DNA from: Rhodocollybia butyracea
Taxonomy: Eukaryota; Basidiomycota; Agaricomycetes; Agaricales; Omphalotaceae
DNA: 64,000 nt
Assembly: GCA_015501585.1 (NCBI GenBank)
Contig: JADNRY010000272.1
Span: 18,917-82,916, forward strand
Direction of reading: 5' to 3'
Numbering within the stretch: position 1 is the first letter of the stretch; every line of letters begins with the position of its first letter. Positions 46,981-59,223 of this stretch are shown here, piece after piece. The notes beneath the pieces are model-generated. The model was not told the origin of the DNA. It ran no database searches and saw nothing but the letters and a program-made list of their open reading frames with translations. Made by a program: the position numbers and the translations under genes.

Positions 46981-47931
46981 ATGGAATCTTCGCCCTCTAC
47001 TTCGATAGACATAACCAGTGAGGACACAGGAACGACACTCACTGTTGCTACTTGCGGAACCACCACACCCACTTTCGAGGAAGCCGAGGCTGGCGATATG
47101 GGTTCGATGATTATAGCGGAATTAGAATCAGTCTTTCTTACTTCAACGGAGCCTTCAGAGGAAGCGCTAGAGGCTTACCTTAGTCGTTTCGATGGAAGGC
47201 CAGCCCCCGTGGTCAGTTTTAGCGTTCAATGGATCGAGAATTTGACCACCGCAGAAGAGTACGACGAGTTTATCGCCTCGCAGCACGGCACCGATCCCCA
47301 AGACCGGCGCGCCGGAAAAGTTCTGTTCGGAGACTTAGACCTAGGATGGTATCGAACCCCTCTCCATAAACATCGAAGGTACATTCCTCAGGAAGGAGAC
47401 TTGTTGGTGTTGCCCCCAACACGGGTACCTCGATCGATTAGGGGAATTCGGTGTTTCTCCATGACGCATGCCTCACTTTTGCCCTTTTCACTGGTAACTG
47501 GAACTCTTATACTTGCAGGAAACGGCCACGAGCGCGCTATGGTATTGACTCCTCTCCTTCAACAAGGACATTATCATTTTTTGTTGTGCATTCAGGGAGT
47601 GCATGACACCTTTCTTATCCGCGCCCACGAGAATTGCATGGATCGGAGCTGGAGTGAATGGGAACAGATGAGACGAGAGTACGGACAAGGATCCTTTCAA
47701 GCATTGTTTTCAGCCGGAGGTGACACTTTGGAGCAGCGATTGGAAGGAATTCGTCGACAGCAAAAATGGCACGAATGGGAACTTCGTGAGTCAGGTTCGA
47801 CGCATCAGGAACGCTCGTCCTTTTGGACCGAGGCTTGGGAATTTTGTACTAGCCTGATTTGTGACGCCGGACACGGGGAAGGAAGATTAGCTGATGGACC
47901 TTTTGAACTGCGACGATCTATAAGTCCTTAA
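46981..47931 (+). CDS. Intact 316-aa ORF downstream of the dead Ty3 element
   Basis: The uninterrupted frame MESSPSTSIDITSEDTGTTL... to SISP begins 230 bp after the pol remnant. It is acidic at the N-terminus, with a central globular part (QEGDLLVLPPTRVPRSIRG ... GTLILAGNGHERAMVLT) and a helical C-terminal part rich in Trp/Glu (EQRLEGIRRQQKWHEWELRE). No membrane helix, zinc knuckle or protease motif. A TATA-like atataaacc lies about 80 bp upstream. It may be an accessory ORF of the Ty3 lineage or an independent gene; intactness beside a heavily decayed pol favours the latter or recent selection. Confidence 0.55.
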   Translation: MESSPSTSIDITSEDTGTTLTVATCGTTTPTFEEAEAGDMGSMIIAELESVFLTSTEPSEEALEAYLSRFDGRPAPVVSFSVQWIENLTTAEEYDEFIASQHGTDPQDRRAGKVLFGDLDLGWYRTPLHKHRRYIPQEGDLLVLPPTRVPRSIRGIRCFSMTHASLLPFSLVTGTLILAGNGHERAMVLTPLLQQGHYHFLLCIQGVHDTFLIRAHENCMDRSWSEWEQMRREYGQGSFQALFSAGGDTLEQRLEGIRRQQKWHEWELRESGSTHQERSSFWTEAWEFCTSLICDAGHGEGRLADGPFELRRSISP

Positions 47932-49264
47932 CACTAAAGAACCGTTGTAATTGGCGCGCTCGCACTAATATGTGCGAACAAGATCTCGGATCGAATAAAA
48001 ATGAATAGTTGTCTTGGATCACACCGCAGTGGCCAACGTGAACGAATAAACTTATCTAGTTTTTTTAGTCCCCATCTTTTTTAGAACTGCTAATAGACCG
48101 CTGAGGACAGCGGTAAATTCCGTCCCCCGCGAAGATGTCATGGTGTAATTAGCTTTCGAGAATGCGTCACACGAATCGGGCCTACATACGTAAGGTCAAA
48201 GCAAGTCATATCAGTCGACTCGGAAAAAAAATTAGGATGCCGCTCTACGTTGTCCATAGTATACGCACCCGCGGTGGGTGGAGCGTAGCCCAAGATAAAA
48301 TCAGTAGAATAAGTATTTAAAGGATACAAAGCAGATAGAAGAATTAATTCACTTTTGCCCCAGTTACTGTTTATGAATTTAAGACCAGCAGAGCCTGGAT
48401 ACAATTCACCTACGGTAGTACATTTACACATTTACACTGCCACTGCTTCTGCTTCTGCCCCTGTTACACAGTCTCTTTACACATTTTCTGCTTGTCACTC
48501 ACGCACCACTTGTACTACTTCTCTTCCCATAATTCCCGTACAGCCTAGAGTTGCCCCTTCTTACTTTTTGTAATTCCGAACAAGAAACGCTCCGACTCAC
48601 TTCACCGCCCCGTACTCCACTCCCTATTACCCTTGGTCAGGTTACCCGGGTACTCCTTGTTACACTCCGTACCCCTCCTGTTCTCCTTACACGACTTTTC
48701 TTACGGGTGACAAAGCGAGGGCAAAGGTATTTGCAAACAAATCCAGCCTAAATCAAAAAAAAAAAACGTAGCACGGTATCAGACGCTATTAGACGGCGGT
48801 GTCGAAACAGAGCTTTATATGGAATAGACTAGTTCGAGGCGTCTGCTTAGTGTGTGGTGTATGTGTATAGTATAGTATCAGCCAATTGAATGTCGAAAGT
48901 ACTAGTAAAATCACTTACAATTATGTACCTTCTTTTTGTTGATTACCGGAGTCTTCAAAGAATAAGAACCAACCTAACACAATGGGCGCAAAAAAAAGCA
49001 CAATATGGTTTGTTCTTTGCCAGTGAGATTCTGCAGTAAATCCGCCTGGATTGAGGCCTCAGCAACTAATACAACGTTGGCCACTTGAAACCCAAGACCA
49101 AAAAATGGCATCGGATGGTAGCGAGAAGCGCATACCATTCTCTAACATTTTACATGCTCAGTCACACACAAAATAAACATGGGATGGTTATATTTTCACA
49201 ATAAGATGAATTGTTCAAATAGACGACTAACGAAAAACAAATGAAGGGGCAATCATGGGAAATA
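47932..49264. other. Decayed retroelement-like region with an A-tract
   Basis: A minus frame at 48,138-48,431 (GYAPPTAGAYTMDNVERHP ...) and a Pro/Thr-rich plus stretch (48,430-48,750), neither assigned. An A12 tract at about 48,754-48,765 could be the tail of a retroposed insertion. The last 300 bp would be the 3' region of the JmjC-like gene. Confidence 0.4.
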
Positions 49265-52200
49265 TCACTCATCTTCCTCTTGTGTAACTTCCCCTTCCTC
49301 TTCCCCATCCTTGTCCTCAGCCCCTTGTCCTCCCTTCACAGCCCTTTTGAGCACAAAGTGATAGCCGTTAGCAGGTTCTGGCCATGCATAACTGCGTCCT
49401 AGGTGATCCCAAACTAGGCCATCCAACTCATTCTCCAGTTTCCGGCGCAAGTCTATGCCACCTGGATCATCTGAATGATCCGACTCTCCAAGTTGCCTGA
49501 GCTTTCCCCGTATATCTGCAACTTTGTCTAGGGCAGGTTTCTCAAGCTTGATAGACTCCTTCCACAATCTATCGAAGTTGCCATCTACTTGGCAGAGGTC
49601 AGCCTCAATTGCTTGTTCTACCATCCTTGATGTAACCCGCTTCTCTTGCCCAGGTGTAGTTGAGATATTCTCTGAGAGGTATCCATTTTCGTAGCTATGG
49701 GACACGTGGCGAACGAGAAGTCTTGCATTCTGGATGAGGTATTGCTCCGACATATGTGATAGGCTGCAAACCCTGTCGTCTTCATCAACACCTTCATCGT
49801 TGTTGCGCAACGCTAGGCTAAAGTTGGAGTAGATCCAAGAACGCAAGTTGCGTGCAGCTTCTTTGGCAAAAGCATAGGTCAGAGGCATTTTCTCCTTGCT
49901 GTGACCCACGTATCGAATTGGTGTCAGAACCCAAGCTAGGTCAACGAAATTCAGTAACGTGAGGACATTAATTGCATCATCCCATCGCAGTAAGTTGGGT
50001 AAGTGACCCAGGGATTCATTTGTCTTGATATCATTGAAATATTCCTCCTCGTTTTCAACCAGCTCACTCTTCCAGAATAGTGCTATCTGCAGGAGAAGTA
50101 GGAATTCGTTTGCAATGGAAGTGTTGGTTATGAATGCCGATTCAGCTAGGGTATGATAAATCATAAAGACTGTCTTTGCCATGGTTGAGCGTGTAAAAGT
50201 CTCGTTCCCAGTACACAGGCAATCAGCAGTGGTGAAGACTATGTGTAAAGTACCAGGAGGCATGATACTACAAGACTGTTAGCTGAGAGAGGATCTGCAT
50301 TGTAGCACCACTTACATTGAGGTACCAGCTTCAAGATAGATTCCATACCATGTATAGCCCCGATCCAGGTTGCTGTTCTGAGACAGATCGTTTCCATAAG
50401 CATCGGCAGAAGCACATCCCTCCTTCTCATCAGAGGGGATTCCTACAATCCACCACTTGCCACCATGATGGACATCGACCTTGGTAACAAAGCCGAACGG
50501 TCGACGTGCACTTTGTGCATTGCCCCCGTCTTACCGGCTAGGCCAAACGACATATCGTCCACTGGGTATACCTTCGAAAAACAATTCGGAATATTTTTCA
50601 GACTCCGTAGAGCGGCCATATCAGTGGCCAGTTGCACAGGAGGTAGGTCAAAGCCAGGAAGTTCAAGAGCATTCAAAATTTTCGACGAGGTGAAAAATTC
50701 TTTCAGAGATGCTTGAACATGCACTTCGTTAGCGTCGCCACCCTTCGCGAGAGAGGCGTCTATATTTGCTGTCAGTGATGATTTCTCCACAAGTTAATGT
50801 GTCGTACCATGCATTATGCGCAACTCATTTAAATTTCCAAAAAGTTGGAGGCTTCCCAGGTCCCAGCGAAGGTGTTTTGGGCGCTGACTTAAAACCAACA
50901 CTTTTTGTGATATCAATTCCTGGACCTCATTCACGGTCATCTCAGAAAATTGATGAAACGTTGTCGAGTGAATGGGAGAGTCTTTCTGGGGCGGAGGCTT
51001 TGTCATATCTATCACCTTTTGAAACCATTCCTTGACATCTGGCTCGTACTGAGTTTATCTCAAAACAAGGCCAAAATTCCTAAGAAACACTGATACGTAC
51101 ATATGTAGACCATATGAAGTCACATTTTCTTTCTCCGTCAGCTGCAAATAACGGAACTGAGGGTGCGAAATGGCGCTGAGCATTTATCAGCGACGTCGAT
51201 TACGGTCGTGTATAGACTCACCGGAGGTTCGTAAGTTAGATTTATTCGAGGCGGCATAGACTCTTCAAGATGTTTCGGGTTACTTGATCGTGAGTGTGAG
51301 CGTTTCGACAGTTTTCTCGACGACGATTTTCTTGGCGTTGCAACATGGAATCGAGTCACCGGATGTCGCTGGCGTTGTGATCTCCGAGGTTGCGGTTTTT
51401 CCCCTCCAGCCATACTGTTGTCGTCGCCCTCATCACTGCTCTCGCTTTCATCTTCGCGCTTGCCTTTGCTCCCGTCTTCACTCTCTGCGCTCTCACTGGA
51501 AGATTTGTCTTTTGCATCCACTTTGTCATCTTCGGCTATACTTTCGTCTTCGCCTTGGCGCTTGATGGAAATTTTATCTGCTGCAACCACCTCATCAACA
51601 TCCATTTTATCTTCGCTTTCTTCAACAGGCTTTTGATCTTGACCCACTCCATCCACGTCAATATCATCCGTTAGTGTCTTGGCTCGTTTGCTAGCCCCGA
51701 CATCTAGGTCGTCATTGTATCTTTTTCGTTTTAACGAATCCTGTTTTAAATATGAATTTGGCAGAAGATGCGTAACAGTGATGGTGTCAAATTCACCTCC
51801 ATGTCCGACAGCTTGTTTTCGTCGTCCGCAATCTCAGGAAGCAAGAACGCTTCGGGAAGGAGCAACTAGGATACCTAGACTTGAGGAACAAAATCTACAT
51901 GTTTATCATGACCATACCTTTGCAACAGCATCTCTTTCACTGGCCACATTTTTGTCTGGATTTTCTGGCTCTGCTATGGGCATGTTCTTTTCCACGAATA
52001 GAGAGCTCTCGTTTATAGCCTTACACTGTGGTGATATGAATTTACCATAGAAAGAGGTCGGCCTGCCCTCTAAATCGCTGGGAAGTGTCACCAAGGGTTT
52101 CCACTTTCTGGGCGGGTTAAGCCGCGGTTTCGGAATAGTCGTTGACCTCTTCGGGATAGTTGCAGAAGTCGACGATACCGCAGATCCTATGGACGCAGAA

Positions 52201-52382
52201 GTCGACGATACCGCAGATCCTATGGACGCAGCATGCTTGATGAGGTTCTTGCAAGCCCGAATTTTAGCCAAACGGTCAGAAAGATTTAGACCTGCCAGAA
52301 GGACATCCAGTTCATCGTCGTTTGAGACTTTTTGAATACCGGGTATATGGTCTTCTAGACCACTGAGGATTTCCGAATCCAT
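49265..52382 (-). CDS. JmjC-like dioxygenase, with one apparent frameshift
   Basis: Start ATG at 52,382 (MDSEILSGLEDHIPGIQKV). Exons 52,382-51,918, 51,865-51,797 and 51,740-51,222 join in phase 0 and encode a disordered, acidic/basic N-terminal half with an 11-residue duplication (SIGSAVSSTSA, twice). Later exons (51,040-50,800; 50,760-50,300; 50,263-49,265) carry the JmjC core: iron ligands HVD just before 50,495 and PPGTLHIVFT at about 50,250, with GGKWWIVGIP between them. Reading through HVDRS into GFVTKVDVHHGGKWW needs a one-base shift near 50,493-50,497. JmjC enzymes use Fe(II) and 2-oxoglutarate to demethylate or hydroxylate proteins. Probably a recent pseudogene, or a sequence error at one base. 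Confidence 0.7.
52162..52227. repeat. 33-bp perfect tandem duplication in the JmjC-like gene
   Basis: Two identical units (52,162-52,194 and 52,195-52,227) encode SIGSAVSSTSA twice. Confidence 0.9.
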
Positions 52383-52423
52383 CTTGAACGAAACTTGGAA
52401 GTTAGAAGAAGAAACGTTGGTCA

Positions 52424-52457
52424 CGTGACATTTGGGAGCTGTTTCCCAAATATCACG
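52424..52457. repeat. 34-bp palindromic repeat, copy 3, upstream of the JmjC-like gene
   Basis: cgtgacatttggga...tcccaaatatcacg, the same palindrome as at 28,591 and 33,404. It sits 42 bp upstream of the JmjC-like start codon, where it could be a promoter element. Confidence 0.85.
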
Positions 52458-52725
52458 AGATCTATGATATTCAACGAAGAAAAGTTAGCCTGGCTAGCCG
52501 TCTTGTAGTTAGTGAAGAAAAGTCGTTCACTAATAAAGTTACTTTGTCGCCTTAGGAGGGAGAGAAATTAGTTATTTTCTTTTCAATACTAATCTTGCCC
52601 TCAGTTGTCGTACACTCTTGTATGCCTGTGATACTTATACTACTGATTTTGTTAGATTACTTACACGTAATTAATTGTTTACTACATTGTGTACTGCTAC
52701 AGAAAAATCAGCTTTAAGACAAATA
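52458..52725. other. No supported gene
   Basis: A/T-rich spacer between the JmjC-like promoter and the Copia remnant; nothing recognised. Confidence 0.4.
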
Positions 52726-53480
52726 CAAATTACCACCGAACCCAAATATGGCACTTGAAGCAACGGAGCAATACCGCCACCGATACCAGATATCTCCGAA
52801 GATCAGAAGTTCGACGGAGGCGTACGACACCGATAGAGCGAAAGTGAAAAATGCCTTGAAAGGGCAAGGTTTAATTGGATAACGTAGACGGATCCATCCC
52901 TTTGCCCCCGATAATTATCAGATGATGACTGATCGGGCCCCGCCTGCTCCTACCCCGGTGTATTCCTTGGCGCCATCCTGTGAGATGGACATTCCGAAAT
53001 GACCTCACGAAGCTTAGGCATTGGATCTCCTGTCGCTAGTCCCGACCGTCGTCAAGATGAACGCGTACGAGGCCATGGAGGCGCTTACCAGAGTTTGGTC
53101 AAACACAAGGTCCACCATGCGCAGGCTCCGAACTCATACCTACAGTGAAGAAATCGATATCTTCTTCAAAACCTTCCGTGAGTTGCGGAAGGAGGCCATT
53201 GACGCCGGAAACGACGTACCTGACAGTGTGTTCAAGGAATTGGTAATTGCCGCTTTCCCAAGAGCAACATTTGACACCATCCTCCAAAATATCACATCAA
53301 ACCCACTACCGAAAGTCAGTGCCCACCGTGGTTGCAAGGGAAGAATCACAGCGATACCTCGAGATCTCTACTCCAACTGCTAATTCCGCCGCAATGGTAG
53401 GGGAGCTGACCCAGCACTACTCCCGAGTAGAGCCGGTGGGATTAGGGCTGCTTTGGTCAACAACGCGGGATGACTGAGCT
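52726..53480 (+). pseudogene. Decayed Copia gag remnant
   Basis: Fragments of a Copia Gag (UBN2-type) are seen in shifting frames: VKNALKGQGLIG near 52,848, then PAPTPVYSLAPSCEMD, then MNAYEAMEALTRVWSNTRST and FFKTFRELRKEAIDAGNDVP ... DSVFKELVIAAFPRATFDTI up to 53,300. Stops separate the parts. No protease, integrase or RT follows. Confidence 0.6.
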
Positions 53481-53690
53481 GCGACCGGGCATTGCGCCGG
53501 AAAGGACGCGTCTCGAGGAATAAGGTTGCAGAGTTAACGAAAGAGGAGTCAACAGTCAACAGCTTCAGCAACGCGAGAAGCGAGAAGACTGAGCTGCAAC
53601 CGAGCGTTCAGTCGGAGATGACACGCCTTGAGGACTCAGGTTGTTACAACATCGGAAGACTGAGCTGAGGCTAGGCGTTCAAACCCACTT
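53475..53690. repeat. Imperfect tandem repeat
   Basis: Three partial copies beginning gactgagctg at about 53,472, 53,588 and 53,659, each followed by an accgagcgttc-like segment; spacing about 116 and 71 bp. Confidence 0.55.
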
Positions 53691-54100
53691 GATGATTAGG
53701 GCTCTTACGGGAGGCGCCAGAGTTAACCGACGCGTCTGCGGCTATCTTTGGCCTGACTCCAAATTGATCAATTGATCAAAACTCCTGAATCGACATCATC
53801 CAAAAACTGTAAAACCTCACTGGCACAAGGCTGCACAAGGGCGCTGGATTTTAAAGGTGCGAATCGGCTGAGAGACGTTATCTGTAGAGAAGAAAATAAA
53901 GATGATTCACAGAAATCGCAAAGTACAAAAACTTACTGATGATAGCTTGTGTTGCGCCAGAGGTTTCGTGCCTTTTCTAGGATACAGATGAATATCACTT
54001 TGTAAACTTGTAAACTAGAGCATCTGATCCGACGGCGGCCTGAGAGGCATACCCAGGCTCATGAACGGTAGTAGTTTCTTTCCAGGCTACAGATTTCATT
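53691..54100. other. No supported gene
   Basis: Nothing recognised. Confidence 0.4.
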
Positions 54101-54759
54101 TCACCATAAAATCAAAGAACGGCGATGGAGGACAAAAAGTAGAGCTTCAGCCTTCAGATCATAGCTTGTTCCTGTTACCTTGTCTGATTTAGTGAGGCTA
54201 CACACAGTGGGCCTTTCACCGCCGATCGTTCCTCCAAAATATTCCTGCTCCGCCACCAGGGGCGCGGGGGCTGCGCTTTCCTCTAAGTTAACTGGACGTT
54301 CCCCTCGTAGTCCAATCTGTCCGGGAAGTCGAGGTAGCGCAGGATTTTGGGTTAGTGTACGACCATTCGGCAGTATGACCAGCTCGTTATGGTTATGGTT
54401 ACGTCTGGATCGCTTCCTGGTAGTCGGTGCTTGAACTAGCGTAAGTCGATATGCTTCTGCAGTCAGTGGTGGTGGACGCTGTGGATTCTTCAGAAGAGGA
54501 AGAAGGGACATGTTCTGTGGAGGCAGAAGGAACTCGGCGGCGAAAATTGTTCTCTGGGTTCTGATTGCTCGAGGCTATTGTTTCCAACATAACCTGCACG
54601 GGATTTCGGGTTCATTAGTAAAACTATTGTATGTGAGAATAGTTGGCGCACCGCATAGTAAACCGTGGCATTTCCTATAGTTGACCGTCTCCAAAAAAAG
54701 GCTCGGGAGACAGTAGCAGCTTTAGATGAGTGCCGTTTCGAGCCTACAAAAGCTCTCAT
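54101..54759 (-). pseudogene. Unknown small gene or fragment
   Basis: Minus frames at 54,759-54,490 (MRAFVGSKRHSSKAATVSRA) and 54,511-54,101 (basic RSRRNHNHNELVILPNGRTL) may be exons of one gene. No recognised domain; splice links are uncertain. Could be a retroelement-derived piece. Confidence 0.3.
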
Positions 54760-54962
54760 GGGCTACGCTACCCCGACCGCTTGCTTTAGCTACATATTGT
54801 GGCACAGCAAAAAATTCACTATCTACAGAGAAAGTACCAAGAAGGATAAAGTCCCAAAGCGGGATACTAATACAATTTCTATCTAAGGCAGGTCCAAGCT
54901 GTACATACGAGACACTCTAACTCTATCTATGATACATCTATTACGATATGATACCGCCAGCT

Positions 54963-57900
54963 CTAATACAATCTACGCAGCGATATACACAATAGATTAT
55001 AAACAGTATACATTAGCGTCGGATTTTTTTGAGCTTGTCCGTTCACCAAAGTATATTCAGGCGCAGAGCCTCCTTGCCGCAAGCGCAGAGTAGCCATCAA
55101 TGTATTAGCTTGCGCCCTCTCCCGATCCGCTTCATGTACCAAGGCTAATGTTTGCTTTTTGAGTCTCAGCAAAGGTTCCTCCGAAATGATCGACTCATCG
55201 TGCGCCTCGGCCCCAGACGCCTGCAATACCCATATATCATTGTCTGGATTGGGAGGATGAGCCTGAAGGTAGTTCACCCGGTGTGTCAGCTTGCCAGTAT
55301 GATCTCCTTGACAGACGAGAGTGAAAGGAGATTCTGATATCTTGTCCTTCGGCTGGAGACCAAACGTAGGTTTCCCTAGGTCTCAGTGCTTGCGTTATAC
55401 GACGATCCAAGAGCCAGAAGTCGTGCTGGAAGGCATCTCTCCACCGAGGATCCGCGAATCTAAAATAGGGGCTGGCAGACAATGATGGCGGAGGTGAGGA
55501 GGGTTGCGAATATGTAGTCTCCGACAGTACCAATAAGGGCCGGTTTAACGAATCTTGCGCATGGTCAGAATATTTAGGAAAGTACCCCAGTTTGAATTGG
55601 AAGTACCCGTTCTTGGGCATGCTAGACGACCAGCCGTCGTGAATGAATCGGCCGTTGAGTTGGCGAACTAAATCATGATCCAGGCGTGCTCGTCATCGTT
55701 CCCCGAAAACGTAGCCAGATTCGAATTCGATGTCGAGCCAAAGACCGCTAATACTGGTGGAATGGATTGAAAATCCACGGACGTCTTTAACAACACCTAT
55801 GCCGCTGGCCCTGAGAGGCCAGTGGATGACTCGAACCTGAAGTCCTTGCCAAGGCACTCGGCCTGTGCATGTACTGAACTCATGAAGGTGTCCGCGGTTG
55901 TCCTCCCGGCGAACAATATTATAATCAAACCAGGCAAATGTGAGATTTCCATGAACGTCGTACGAGGCAACCAGGACCTGAAATTCTGAGTCGTTATCTT
56001 CCTTTGGTATACCTCACCAGATGCGATAAAGGCACCCAGATCCACGGTCACTTGCACACCGAACCAAGGAAGCCGGCCAGGCGGCCTGAAACGTCCCAGG
56101 GCATAGTATTGTGATGGATGAAGGCATGTGGGACGACTATTACTTTGCAGGAGCCAAGCACTCTCTTTAATGGAGGTAGCATTTCGGAGGTCATAACGTG
56201 CTACAGAGTGGAACTTGTGATAAGGCATTGAAAGTCGTTGGAGTACCTCTTGCCGTTCGATCGCTGAAAACTCATCGAAAACGCGACGCGGCGCACGAGG
56301 AGTGAACTGGCGCGAATAAACGGTGGTGTCAAGGACACTGTTGGGATCCAAGGTGACGACCAACTCTAGGTCCTGGATCCAGATATCCAGGCTATCACCT
56401 CATACTATGCCGTCGCGACACGCCAATATGACCCGAGATATAGACACGGAGGCTAAAGTGGATTGTCGCGCCTGACCTCTTGCACGTTGCCAACGCTATC
56501 GCTAATTTTAACAGACCGCCCAACATCGATAGTTTTGTCGAGATTAAGAAAGGGACGGAGCGATGACCCAGTGTGTGTAAGTCAGCCTCGCAGACATACT
56601 GATGAACTTTAAGGATATACCAACTGGTAGGTCGCCCAAGTCACAACGAACGAGGAAGGAGCCATTGATGCCGAATCGTCGGGTGAAGGATACCTGGTCA
56701 CCTTCTGAGAAGGTCCAGGAGTCGGGAGGAGGAGGGCGTCTAATATGGAGGTCGCTCCGTGAGTCATCTGATATGGACAATTCTGCGAACAGAGCGTGCA
56801 CTTCCCCAGCTGGCATTGGATCGACCACGCCAAGTTCAGTCAACCTGGCTATTACCAATGCCAATCCCCCCACGGATAACCTGGCCAAAGATTTGGTATT
56901 GTTTTTGGAGGTAGGGTTGATGCTCGCATTGCCAAGGATCAGTGGAGTCGTTACTGATACACTAAACCTGGAGACGGGAAAGATGCTCGAAATCTTGCCA
57001 TTGGTTGGGAGACTCGCGAAAAATGAACAGGCAGTGCTGCTTTGGTGGGTCGTTTGGACGAGAGAGAATTGGGAAACTTTATTGGCGGAATAAACATGAC
57101 CAGCGCAGAGACCGATGTATCAACAGCGTCGTAGTCGTCCTCGACAACTAAGCCCATGTCTCCTTTATAACGACCTTTGGTAGGGACAACCCAGCTACCA
57201 CGTCGCAAACCTGGCTCCGTTTGGCTTTGAGGTTGGAATCCGACATCAGTCAGTCTGATACATTGTGGCATACTAGAATCGGGCGCACTCCAGGTGGCTG
57301 GGGCAGTTTCTTAACTGGGTCCTGTCTGCGAGACCATGCTCGCTCGCTGGGGAAGGATATTTTCGGAGAAGGTAGATAGGCACGGTGCGTAAGTACGCCG
57401 CCACAGGAGTGTTCTTTGACAACATGCTCTGAGCTTCAATGTATGGAGTGCTTTGTAGACTGCACGTAGGATAAGGGGGTCGACACGGTTAGCGGCAATA
57501 TCGTCGGTGATCATAGCGAAAGCGTCTACTTCAAAAAAACCTCTAGAAGATGGTCAGATATTCGTCGTATCGTAAAACAACTTTGAACTCACGAAGCACC
57601 GCACGCGGAATAGCCGGAAAATGATCTCTTCGTTATCATAGGCGACGTAGTCCTCATCGGTGACATCCGTCGTGGCCTGTTCTGCCTCGGAAGCTATCTG
57701 AATATGCATATCGACTTCTCGCCCAAGAATTAACTGCTGGGCCAGCAGCTCGTCGGGGTGGGGTCCAAGTCATTAATGTCATTAATGGATCGGATTGATT
57801 GTGTAACCTGAGCCAAAAAGCCGTTTGAATTCTTCCTCCGCTTGAACGAATATAAGTTTATCGTTGAGAACCTGCTTCACCCGCTTCCATCCCTCAGTAA

Positions 57901-58896
57901 CACAATGAGGACTAAAAAAACCACCTGTGAGACTAACCCATCAAGAATACAAAGGAGGATGATATACCTTGAACGGGAGAAGGCATTTCTACGTCGGAGA
58001 GGAGATTTGGAGTTCTAAAGACGTTAGGACTTGATACATAGAAGAAACAAGGCAACTTACATCTGGACATCCGCTGCTTTGGAAGGAACGAACTTGGTCA
58101 AGATTGGGAGGCTCGGATTCTTCATCTGAGTAGACATTTAGCCCGTCTAGAGCAGACTTGTAAAACCGTGAAAAGTGCGATAAGGTCTTCAGCTTGGAAG
58201 CTTCCAGCGGTGGAAACCGCAATGGCTCTCTCGTTTGTCGCGCAGCGAAAACACCAAAGGAATCACGGCAGATGGAGACATCCACCTCCGAGTTTGAATT
58301 TGAGCATGGAGAAGGAGATGGAGGAGGTGGAGGGAGCTCGGCGGCGGATGAAGGAGCTGGAGACGAAGTAGCGGCAAGGATGGGCGAAGCCGGAGATGGA
58401 AATGGAGGTATAGGAGGTTCGGATGTAGGTGAAGGCGCTGGAGACGAAAGAGCGGTAGGAATGGGCAGAGCCGAAGATGCGGGCAAGAACGGAATTCGAG
58501 CAATCTCTTCGCGTTCCCGAGTGCGTTGTACCTCAGTTTGCAATGCAAGGATACGCTTCTCACGCGTAAGCTCATCTTCGTGGCAACCGCATTATCTCTG
58601 GGCCGGTGCAGGTGCAGGTGTTCACTGTATGTAGGACGGAGGAGAGGGAGACGGCCTGATTGGTTTAGGAGGAACCTTCCGCCTATCCAGAGATGACGCT
58701 GCGGGCGCTCCTGAGCTTCGGCCTCTGACCTATCGACTGATCGGATAAGTCAGATTCGTCGGCTTCATCATCAGTGAAAAAGAAGCGATATGTCTGCAAA
58801 CAGGGAAAGTGAATACGCGTATAGACGTTTCAATGATACCCTATTGCCTGCAGAGGATTCGGCTGCGTCGCCTTGGGATGAAGAGCTAGGGGCCAT
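54963..58896 (-). pseudogene. Spt5-like gene, broken right copy
   Basis: Start at 58,896, end beyond 54,963. From 55,524 to 58,896 it matches the left copy (1-3,375) with only three differences seen: one substitution (position 56,594 versus 1,071) and two one-base deletions in homopolymers (around 57,304 and 57,538). It shares the left copy's lesions, including the TGA at 55,693-55,695 and the frameshift near 56,005. Its C-terminal part, absent from the left copy, has an additional internal deletion of about 55 codons near 55,330 relative to the intact gene, then ends in TLVNGQAQKN. Dead gene. Confidence 0.87.
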
Positions 58897-59042
58897 CACG
58901 CCATACCAGGCTACGGGAAATACGCGTCAGTAACGGTACAATGAGGAGGCGGTATCAGAGAAACAAAACGACGTGGTCTCTGTCCGTATTCTTTGACTTT
59001 GTCGTGTACATAATTTAATCATTTATGGCCTTAAGCCTTCTA

Positions 59043-59223
59043 AGCGATACTCAGAGCAATCTCACTCAATAAATATTCGTCTACGCTACGGCATACGACT
59101 AGCACGACGACTTACCTTAGTGTGGATGGGGGACCTGAAGAGAGATGAAAAAGTTTACATAATCTGGTAGCGCGGACTATGGCCCACGCCGAACTCAGGA
59201 GGGGTGACTCACTATCAGATCAC
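59043..59223 (-). repeat. Inverted-repeat arm, Spt5 side (compact unit)
   Basis: Perfect 181-bp reverse complement of 59,240-59,420; weaker match beyond for about 24 bp. Identical to 3,522-3,702. Confidence 0.95.

Larger units (their letters stand above)
12879..59223. mobile_element. Possible large composite element with inverted termini
   Basis: Read outward, 12,879 and 59,223 are the two ends of one 46-kb stretch with 181-bp terminal inverted repeats. The interior holds the Ulp1-recombinase, NPWNAF, PWWP, JmjC-like and Spt5-like genes and several nested retroelements. No direct target duplication was found at the ends, and the intact older unit inside complicates the picture. This is an alternative reading of the same arms, not a certain border. 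Confidence 0.3.

Noticed and set aside
53380..53571. Minus-strand frame near the Copia remnant
   Set aside because: No protein-like pattern; it overlaps the repeat region and the decayed gag.
12879..59223. Direct target-site duplication for a 46-kb element
   Set aside because: The flanks (…cctcgcctc on the left, gaggcggcg… on the right) are inverted, not direct, repeats, so no classical duplication can be claimed.
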